This document shows positions 51,401 to 61,475 of a stretch of 64,000 nucleotides of DNA, one piece after another. A program made the translations under genes and the position numbers. The stretch lies in NCBI GenBank assembly GCA_948470475.1, contig OX419335.1, forward strand, positions 43,323,025 to 43,387,024, written 5' to 3'. Under the pieces are notes generated by a model that saw only the letters and a list, made by a program, of their open reading frames with translations, did not search any database and had not been told where the DNA came from. Position 1 is the first letter of the stretch. Each line of letters opens with the position of its first letter. The stretch is from Galaxea fascicularis. Lineage: Eukaryota > Cnidaria > Anthozoa > Scleractinia > Euphylliidae.

Positions 51401-54400
51401 TATGCTGTCTTCAATTAGTTTTCTAATGTTGATATCTACTCAGCTGTCGGGATGCAAACTTTTTGAAGGCATTTAAGGCTCCTTACTCTACAAAAGCGGT
51501 TTTTACAGAGAGATGTTTTTCTTAATTGAGATACTTCAGCGGAGTGGTTTTGGCTTACTGCTATTCTAAAAATGTGCTGACTGTTTGAACAGAATTGTTT
51601 TCCAGTGTTAACGTTTTGTTCGTCCACAGGTCAACAGACACTACCTATGCATGCCTACCCTGAATACACTCAATGTCCTCCTTGGAACATTAAATCAGGT
51701 ATGGAGACCAAATGTTATGCAGAAATAACAGTCGGTAAGTCCAAACCGTCCGATCGCATTTCTAAAATCTCCGATTATTTGTTCGGTCGTGAAGACAACA
51801 TTCGGAATTAATCCTTAAAACAGTGTTAACTGGACGGTTTTGTTTGTAACGTTTATAAATACTAGGTCACATTTTGTCGTCTATTTTGCTTCAAGATAAA
51901 AAAAAGGCATGTCACTGCGGCACAAAGCATTGTAGTACCCACTTCAGTATGTCATGCATGTTGTCTGTGGAAAATTCAATATTATAGTGTATCTCCTGCT
52001 AAGAGAAAAAGGAAATTATTTCCAGTTCTGGCTTTATTCGGCTTTGTTTTAAGTTGCCTTCTGGTTGCCCATGAGTTTGTGTGCAGCAGAAAAATGCGTG
52101 TTTAATGATGGATTTTTGTTTAGGCTCTGCAGCTGGAGGCTGATTCAGGTGGTGGAGCCAGCATAGCTGAAGACGTACTAGGTATCATGGAGACAGTGCT
52201 GCAAGAGGCCACCAGTACCCCTACCCCTGACATACCCATCCAGCAGGGTGATGGCTCACAACTGGACATGCTTCTGGACAGGATAACAAGCCCTTATGTG
52301 GTACAGTGAATTTGTGTTTATGTTGATAAGTGTGTTGGTGTTGATTGGTGATGATGATAATGGTGGTTGTGGTTACGGTGACGGTGGTAGTGATGGTGGT
52401 GGTGGTGATGGTGATGGCTGTGGTTACGTTGACAGTGACCTTGGTGGTGACGGTGGCGGTGACGGCGATGGGGGTGCATGGTGGTTGTGACGGTGACGGT
52501 GGTGGTGGTGGTAGTGTTGTTGTTGGTGGTGGTGTTGGTGGTGATGGTAACTGGCTATGAGTGTCGCCCTTCCAAAGTGTAATACTATGTTAAATACGCA
52601 TTTATGAATTCCCTAACGCTTTGTAACTTTCTTAATTGCTATTGAAGAGGACGCACAGCAGTGTGCTGCAAGCTATGATGCGAATCATTCCCTTCCTGAC
52701 GTTTGGAGACGAAGAAAACATGAGAACACTGGTGAATCACTTTCTGCCCTACCTGGACTTTGAGAAGTAAGTTACTTTCAGTCAGGTGAAATACAGTTAT
52801 CATTGAACCGTAATTGATTTACTCAGGCCTCCATTTACCAATTGGTTGATAGATGTTTAGGTTTTTTATTCTAGTAATATTAATACATATATCTGTCCCT
52901 TGAAGAGCTTGGTGAATTTCTCCTGTAAGGAAATGCTGAGATGTTCTTGTCATGTTTGGCAGGTTTGATCGTGAACGGTCCAGTGACGAAGTCCTGTTTT
53001 TCGATTGTTTCTGTAGCATTGCAAGTAAAATTGAGGTAAGATTTAATTTTATTTGATGGACAAACTTCTTTGTTGGCGAATTCGTGTTCTTTTTATACTT
53101 TTGGCGTTTTCTCACATTTTTCACTTTTTTTTTTCCAATGGCTGTGTTTGAAAAAAACGACTTAACTTTTCCCCGTTCTCTAAAAACATTTTCTTTCAAC
53201 AGAACAACCACAATGGTTTTAAGCTGAAAGGTATGATAGTTGAAAATGGAATTGTCGCCAAAGCTTTGAAGTACCTGGAAAAACAAACACCTCAAAAGCC
53301 ATTCAGGTAGGAAGGGAATTTCTTCAAATTTCAAATGTTAGCTCAGGGCACCGCTATTACAGAGGTCATGGGTTCAACCCCCGCACATGCCTGGATTTTT
53401 TTTCTTTCTCTCTTCTGCAGAGCTTTCAGTAGAAGCCGGCTACTATCATAGCTCTGGCGGGTGTGAGTCATCGAGTCACCGGCTACTTGGCCATGTTGGT
53501 CAAAAAATAGTTAAAAAATATAATTCTTAAATTGGCCGCTTTGATTGCCACAGCCGTCTACAATCATAGGGGCATACACTTGCCACAAATCTCAGCCCTG
53601 CTTATTGGCTTTCCTTTCGCAGCCGCTAAATTAGTGTTAACGTTTTTCTTCAGCAAAGCAAATCTTCTTGAAGCTGATGTGTGGAAGGACTTTTTAGCTC
53701 GACCGTCCCTACCGTATGTTCTTCGGCTCTTGACTGGCCTTTGCAAAGGACATGGCAGTACACAGGTATGGAAATCAAATTCGTCTAATACGAACACATG
53801 TTCGCGCACTTTTGTTTATGCGAGAGTAACCCCACTTTTCTTTGTGGGTTTCAGTAACCTTTTCTAAAGGGTGCTATAACCAAGTAATTCTAAACTACCT
53901 TTGGAAAATCCATTCTGATTCGTGATGTGTGTCAGTCTGTTCAGTATTGTCAACATCTTAGTAAAAGCTCACAAACCGCCATCAAGAAATGATCCCTCGT
54001 TTGTTTGGTACTTACGGCAATCTGGTGATTTTGACGTCCATATTTTTGTGTTTAGGTTCTCGTTGGCGAGTCAGCAGTCCCAGCTATTCACCGATTGGAG
54101 CAAGTGTCCTCTGAGGAAAAGGTTGGCTCACTGGCAGAGAACCTCATGGAAGCACTGAGAGAACATCCTGATGTAGAAAAGAAGGTCAGCTGTACTACTC
54201 TTTGCGAAGACAAACTGCGGTCTTCCACCTTTTGAACCATTAATGAGATTCTAGTATTCCATTGTAACAACGTTCGGTGAAAATGTGTTACAGTTACCTA
54301 AAGATTTGGCAAGACCACTATTCGGCTGCACCGGTTGTGTTTTGAACAATTTTGGACGACAGCATAAATTGTCGCGGTACAGCAGTTTCAACTCATGGCA

Positions 54401-57400
54401 GCAGAGGCGGTAGTGGCATCAGGAACCGGAGCCGTTGGAAGATGCACCTATCCCCCTTTCTTTTATCACCACTGTCGCCCTCACCCGCCACAGACAAAAA
54501 CTTTTTTTTTCTCGCTCGACAAAGATAATTTTATTACCATAGGACGACGCCCACTACAAGGCATACTTCCAGTAGACTAATTTAAGATACACTACTCACA
54601 ACAGGGTACTTAAGCTTACTGTACAGTATGTGCAATACGCAACATTACACATTTGTGCATTTGATAAGCTACTTTTATAGTGTAGTATAGTAATATGGAA
54701 TTTCATGGTATAGTTCTTTTTTTTTTTAATATTTCCTGTTTGGATTGTTTATTAAGGTTTCAGAAGTCCGCAGGTCTACACGCTTGGAGAAAAAGAAACT
54801 CGCTATGGCCATGCGAGAAAAACAGCTTGGTGCTCTGGGCATGGAGGTATGGAAACCCTACGATTGCGTTACTGTTATTGTTCGTGTTTTCTTCACCCAG
54901 ACAGATCCTTCAATCTATTTACTGTTTGTGGAAAGTCGGTCGACATGAATATTTGGTTGCATAGTTGATTCAGACGTCACCCTTCGAACTGATATGGACG
55001 CTGTTAAACTATGAGCAGTCCATTATTTTCTTAGGGATATTGAAACAAACGAAAGACGCGGGTGTGGGCGAAACTTTCTACCATAAGGAGAAGTAACACG
55101 TGTAGGGAAGGCCACTTGCAACTGATGAGTGTTTAACCGAAACCTGAATTTGCAAAGTTGAATTTTAAAGGAAGGGGTTACTTCGAGATGTCATTTTCCT
55201 TAACAAGGTCGTGGCTGGGGAGCATATATCTGTCAGTCGTTTACATGCCCTTTGAGGTTTCTAGACTTTTCTGTGATAGTTTGTCAAGATGTTGATTCAA
55301 CTTTTCAGACGACTTCAGCAGGGAAGATTATCGCCAAACCATCCAGTATGCTGCGTGAAATGGAGGAGCTTCATGAGGAATCCGGACTGTCTTGTTGTAT
55401 CTGCCGTGAGGGTCACAAGTATCACCCACAAAAGGTATGTGTGTCTGCAAATTTAACTTTATGGGTTAGGATTCCTAAGCAATTCCCAAGTACTCAAAAC
55501 CAGGGCTTGTTGTGGCGGTATTGTCCCTGTAATGACCTGGCGTCCTTAAGCTTCGATTCCAATTGTAATGTTGATATTCGTTGGTTGATTGGTTGGTTGG
55601 TTGGTCAATCGATCGGTCGGTCGGTCGGGTCGGTTGGTTGGTACAGTGTAGTCATTGGCTGATGAGGAAAACAACGACATTAAGCATCTGGTAGTAACCT
55701 CAGTAACAAGCAGACGTTGTCGTTGTGCCTGAATTTACTGTGGAGAAACCCAGTATTCTTGTTGAATTCAGATGTTGTTGGAAACACTGTAAAGAGACTT
55801 GTGGATTTGATCAAAGTCCTTGTGAGTTTCAAACAAACCAAGTTTTTGTGATATGTTAGACCTTTCTAATTTTTCTTAATTGTTTTCAGGTTCTTGGTAT
55901 TTACACTTTTACCAAAAGATGTATTCTTGAAGAATTCGAAAACAAACAGCGTAAAACACAGGTAATTCATATAGTTTGTAAAGGACTTTTCTCTGACGTA
56001 AGACTTCTTGACACAACTGAGTATGCAAGTATGAATTCACTGAGTGGCTCCTCGATCGACTGGCTGTATCGCTACACTTGAAATCTGGAGATGTGAGTCC
56101 CAGTCCCGCACTGCCTCGTTACTCAAGTTGGCTCCTGGTTTGACAGCCTTATTAATCTCCTCTGACTTGTTGTAAGTCCTGCGTAGTGCCCCCTACTTTC
56201 GAGTACTTTGCTTCGTTGATGGTTATTCTGTAAACACTTCCACCATTTTATCTTCAAGACTCATTGTTGCTGATTTTTGTTAAAATAGCATTTTCACACG
56301 ATTCAAGCCAGTTTAGGTGTTCAGGTAAGGTGTATTGTTTTCAGCGAAGAGCGTATACCAGGCAAAATACATGCAGTCTGTTAAAATATGCGTTGTTATA
56401 GGTGGGATCAGCGCAGCCCTCAATGTAACAGTTGTTGCTCACATCATTTGTTGTTTCATTTTTTCAGGGTTACTCTACTGTCAGCCACTTCAATATTGTT
56501 CACTATGACTGTCACATGGCCGCTGTCAGGTGTGCTAATGTCCGCGTGCATGAGTGTTAGTGGCAGTAGCAATGTCGCTTCTTTTCAACATATGTAGAAG
56601 TTCTTCTGTTGGCTCTTTATGTTGTGTGTTTTCTGTCTTTATCGTTTACGTGATTACAGATTGTTTGGTATGCATGCTAATTAGGACTATTTCGCCTAGG
56701 AAACTACTCGTACAACTGTATTCGGGGTTTCCTAAAGTTCCATGCGCCTCGAAATGAAAAAGTGTGTTTCACCGGCTTCGTGGCTGAAAATCTTCCGAAA
56801 TGTTTGTAAAATAGTGGTAAATCCAGTGCTTCATTCTTGTAAACAACCTATCTCATTCCGGCGACTACAATTTTTTTGTTAGACTCGCTCGAGGCCGAGA
56901 CGAATGGGAAAGTGCTGCGCTACAGAATGCTAATACAAAATGTAATGGTTTGCTGCCAATCTGGGGACCTCAGGTAAGTTGCACTCACTATACAACCGTG
57001 TCCTTAGTGGTCTCTCAAATAGTAAATGATCTTCATCTCTCTTATATAGAGACCTCAACATGAGTGTCCATGAGTGTCCAGTGCTGTACTAAACGGTCCA
57101 TTGTCCATTAACCGTCATTTGTCATCTGTTTAATGCTGACGGATTTGTAGCCACTGGTTGTACATAAAAATCCAAAAACATTTGATTGATTGATGAGTGG
57201 TCTTTGGTCATCTTCAGTTGCAAATGTTCGATGCAATGGGAATTTGAATTTAACAAACAAGCTAATGACATGCGCAAGCGAGGATAGAAATGACTGCGAT
57301 AGTTGTTGCCAATGCTTCTATTCTTTGGTTTTCATTATCGTGAACATTTCAGTTGTCTAAACTTCTACCTCTGTTTGACTATAGGTGTCCGAGTCAGCAT

Positions 57401-60400
57401 TTGCAAGTTGTTTGGCCAGGTAATTAACAAAACTTAAACACTGTAATGGTTACTTTGAGTGGTCTTCATTTTGTCCCATGAGTTTCGTCATGCGCTTTCT
57501 TCACTTTGTTAACTTTTAAATGGCAAATCACTGTCAGTCTGTCGTCTTGGTAGCATTGTTATGTTACCCTTGTGTCGTAATGGTGTTATAAACCGTGAAA
57601 GATCTGATTTACCCAATAATATCACAATCAAACTCGGAAAAAAGAATTCTTAGTTCTAGCAACAAGCTTGGAGAGCTACCCCAATAAACAAAATTGGAAT
57701 TTTTTTATTTTCGCGATCATTATTTGGCTGGTTTTGCGAAAGTCGTTGGAATACCATGTAACGCCTGTGCCATTTCTTGCAGACACAACAGCTACATCCA
57801 GGAATGTACAGGTCATCTGGAACCCACTTACCACGCGTCAATTCACGACCTGCGCCTGCTGTTACAGCGGTTCGCCTTTGAAAAATCCTTCAGCGAGGAC
57901 ACTGGTGGCGGGGGCCGAGACTCAAACATCAAATTTGTGCCCTACGCAATTCACATGATTCTCTACGTCCTGAATACGTAAGTACTTTGGAAATTTTGTT
58001 AAAGGTTCTATGGGTGCTGCAGTGGTGCTTAATGGAAAATCGTTAGTTAGAGAAATATATATAAAACAAGGCCTTTAGTTGTTAGTTTTCGTATCATTAA
58101 AAACCAAAGGTTGTTGGTGGTGATAGATTAGATCAGAGGGCATGCAAATCGCACTACTTCGGGTGCTGTGTTTATTTTAACTTGTGAGTGTAGCGAAAAA
58201 AAAAACAGAAACGCAAAGACCTTGTAAAATATTATTGAAAATTACACCATTTTTGACAGCATTCTGTACTTGTGTCATCCCAGTTTAGTATCCAGATGTG
58301 AGAATCCCTCCCGTTTGATTGCCAGTAGAGCTTGCATTAGCATGTAACTGTGTTATTCTTAGAGCATCCCTGGTAAAGTAAGAGCTCAGTTTTGTAATCG
58401 CACTTGTTTGTTTGCAGGACACGACAGCTGAGTCGGGAGGAGAAGACACTCAAGTCATTTGTGGATATGTCCTCAGATAAATGGACGGAATCTGCATACG
58501 AGGTACACGCAACACGTACAAATATTGTTGTAAGCAATATCGTCGACTAATTAACACTTATTCACCGAAGTGGAGGTGGACTATGGAATGTTTGAGGATG
58601 CCGTTCAGCTGTCTATGACCCCCTTGCCTTACCTCTTCCTTTGATGCTCATACTGAATGTAAATGCATTTGCTTGCTTGTGTTTCAGGTTGACAGTCCGC
58701 TGTATTTAACAGTGCTGTCACTGTTTGTTTACTCTTTGGAGCAGTGGAACCAGTTCAAGATGACATTCCTTAAAAGGCTCGTTATTACTGCGCACGCTCG
58801 TCATTTATCTCCCTCAGGAGCTTCAAAGTATGGCTTTCGTACAGTGACCACCTTCATCCTTTTGTGCACGTGTGATTATGAATTCTCTTGCGTTGTCCCC
58901 TTCCTTTTGTTCATATTTGACGTAAAACAAAACTGAGGAACAGTATCCAAGAAACGATACCGAAATATAGTGACTCACAAACAATGGCTACCCTATTGTG
59001 TCTAGTACCCGAAGGTTTTCACAGTGTCCACCTCGATTTAAACAGTCATCTTAAGTCATAGGCATTGCATTCAACTGATTTCTCCATAAATGTGTTGTTT
59101 ACAGAGTCTTGGCTCCTACCCCAGCTGAGTTCTCAGTTTACCGGCCGTACATTATTTTCTTTGTGTTGATAGACAAGCTACATCACTTACTGAAGGTGAG
59201 AGAAATTTGGGTACAGAAAGTAGGGAGAGGAAGGGAGATATCTGAGTGAAAACGGACCCATTCGGTTTCCGTTACCTTGTTTGCTTCAGACAACAAAAGT
59301 GTGAGTGTTTTAAGCAGAAGTCAGTCAGCAATATTTCGGAGGTTGACACGTATAGAATCCTTTTCAAAGTAAAGAAGAAAAAACACAACTTTACTTATCC
59401 GTTTAGAGCAAGCTTGTCCTGGCATGGGGAAAACTGGAAAATACTATAAATTGGCTTCCATCTGTTTGTTTTGCACTCACTGTTACTGTTATTCGTTGTT
59501 TGTGTATTTCCCTTAGAAACATTTGGCAGCTGGAGACAGTGGATGGCCACAAGGGATGTTAGATCATATTCGAAACAGTGATGAAACTGTGCTAAAAGGC
59601 TGTGACAAGGTAAGAGTTCTCCGTGACTCGGCTGGGATCCGGTGACATGACGAGGGGCGGAATAACTGGTAATACATCGACAGCCGACATCCCTCGCCTG
59701 CATGGAGCGGTATCAACGCCAAGAATAAAACTGGAGATAGACAATATGATGGTCTGTCTGCTTAATAGGTTACTCTGTTTAAACTGTACTGAATACATGA
59801 AAAGATTGTCATGTTGAGCAGAGGATACAGCCCTTGCAGCCGGCTTCTATTAACTGGGATCTTTGCCACGAATGTGCCTCTTAAACTCATTGAGTGTTTT
59901 GGCTGATATGTCATCCGAAGACGGTATCCCCCATAATTTAGGTCGTAAGTATCGCAGTGAGTGCCTACCGTATGTTACAGAGTTATACCTAGGAGTAGAG
60001 AAATCAGATTGCCTCAAATTATACCTAGAGCTATGTTCTTTAAAAAATATTGTAAATATTACTTGGGCGTAGGTTATATTTAACTTTATACATAAGAATA
60101 CAAGTGTCCTGCAAACGTCTGCTGGCAGCTTGGCCCTTTCCAGTAACTGAAAATAACTAGCTTGCTTTTCATTGTACTCTACCCTCAAGCCTCTTTCTTG
60201 TAACCGTTGAATGCTTTTTTTGATTGAATGGTTGGGCCACACAATTCATTGACAACAAGATAGACTGTCTGTTAGACACATTGCTTTAACGGCAACAAAA
60301 CGTCAGAATCCAAGGCTGTGCTCTAAGATAAGTAGTTGGGCGCCCAAACCTCTAAACCCTTGAAATCCAGGGCGCCCAGCATATAAGTTTGGTGCAAAAA

Positions 60401-61289
60401 CTAATATTTCCTGGTCGCCCAATGGCAAAAGTAAGTCGCTAGGGGCGACCGGGCGCCGCTGGAGCACAGCCCTGGAATCACATAATGTGACGCCTTTATT
60501 ATTATTCGAAGCCGGCAGGCTCGAAGCATTACGTGTTTCTGACGCGGGAAGACGACAAAATACACACAATGATAACCAACGGTAAACCGAGTCGTGAATT
60601 GAATTGATACATTTAAAATATCACGTTGTCACGCCGTAACAAGCCAATGCGTCCAGTAGACGGACTATCATGTCAAGATGTAGTATGAATAGCGTGGCCA
60701 ACTATCGCATCTTGCAAACAGAGTTACGTATTAAACAGACAGACCATCATATCATTTATCTCCAGTGTTATTATTATTATTATTATTATTTTTATTTTTA
60801 TTTTATTTTATTTTTTTTTTTGGCGTTGATACCGCTCTATCCACCTGAAGTGTTGGGGCTATTTAAGGTAAAATGGAACTTCATGCCTATCCAATGTGGA
60901 AATCATTGAAGCAAACCATCCCTGTGGCTACTTTAATTGCGCTTTGCCTTCTTCCATTCTAAAAGCAGCCATCCGTTTCTTTTTTTTTTTGTTCTGGACT
61001 AAAACAAGACTGTATTGGTTTTGTCGAATCCCCACCCCCTCCCTCTTTTGAAGTATGAATGGGTTAGTCTTTTATAAGTCTGAGGTTTTTTTTTTATTTA
61101 TTTTTGTTTGATAGATTTTATCTTTTTACCAAAACGATCTGTTGCCGTCCGAGTCAGTCACTGAATTGTTTGATGTGGCAGGTAAGTGTTTTCGTTATGA
61201 GTACAATAAATTGTTGTTGTTGTTGTCATAAGTTACTCCGTAGCTGGCTATGTAAGAAACGCTTAACCCTTTAACTCCCAAGGGGTTCT

Positions 61290-61342
<53 letters not shown>

Positions 61343-61429
61343 ATTTGGCACTATCGGGAGTTAAAGGGTTAATGGGGACATAGTTTTTGGGTGAAGATGT
61401 TGTTAACCCTTTAACTCCCAAGGGGTTCT

Positions 61430-61475
<46 letters not shown>

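Larger units (their letters stand above)
276..58687 (+). other. UBR4 introns over 300 bases with nothing recognised
   Basis: Apart from splice sites I see no gene, RNA or clear repeat in these introns: 276-710, 7049-7630, 7751-8555, 8786-9111, 9255-10019, 13702-14119, 16243-16599, 18197-18573, 18886-19727, 20038-20472, 23386-23910, 25439-26489, 29210-29521, 29817-30228, 30430-30737, 30929-31252, 35296-35803 (apart from the 35499 fragment), 40184-40682, 41206-41609, 41739-42152, 43450-44051, 44356-44732, 45081-45488, 45822-46198, 46603-46955, 47668-48084, 48396-48700, 49965-50287, 50370-50984, 51699-52123, 54185-54756, 54847-55308, 56530-56882, 56974-57384, 57420-57782, 57978-58417. Confidence 0.5.
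59705..60839. repeat. Inverted copies of a LINE 3' tail
   Basis: 59705-59764 (minus) and 60733-60839 (plus) share TGGCGTTGATACCGCTC and CAGACAGACCATCATAT with TTTATCTCCAGT, in opposite orientation. The right copy is expanded by a (TTA)n/T-rich run at 60768-60821. Confidence 0.7.

Noticed and set aside
52296..52560. Gly/Asp/Val-rich plus ORFs
   Set aside because: [11 protein letters not shown] of the GGT/GAT simple repeat after the E79 donor.
52819..53334. 171-codon minus-strand ORF
   Set aside because: It lies opposite exons E81 and E82 and the introns around them, has no family signature, and the plus-strand exons match UBR4 with correct splice sites.
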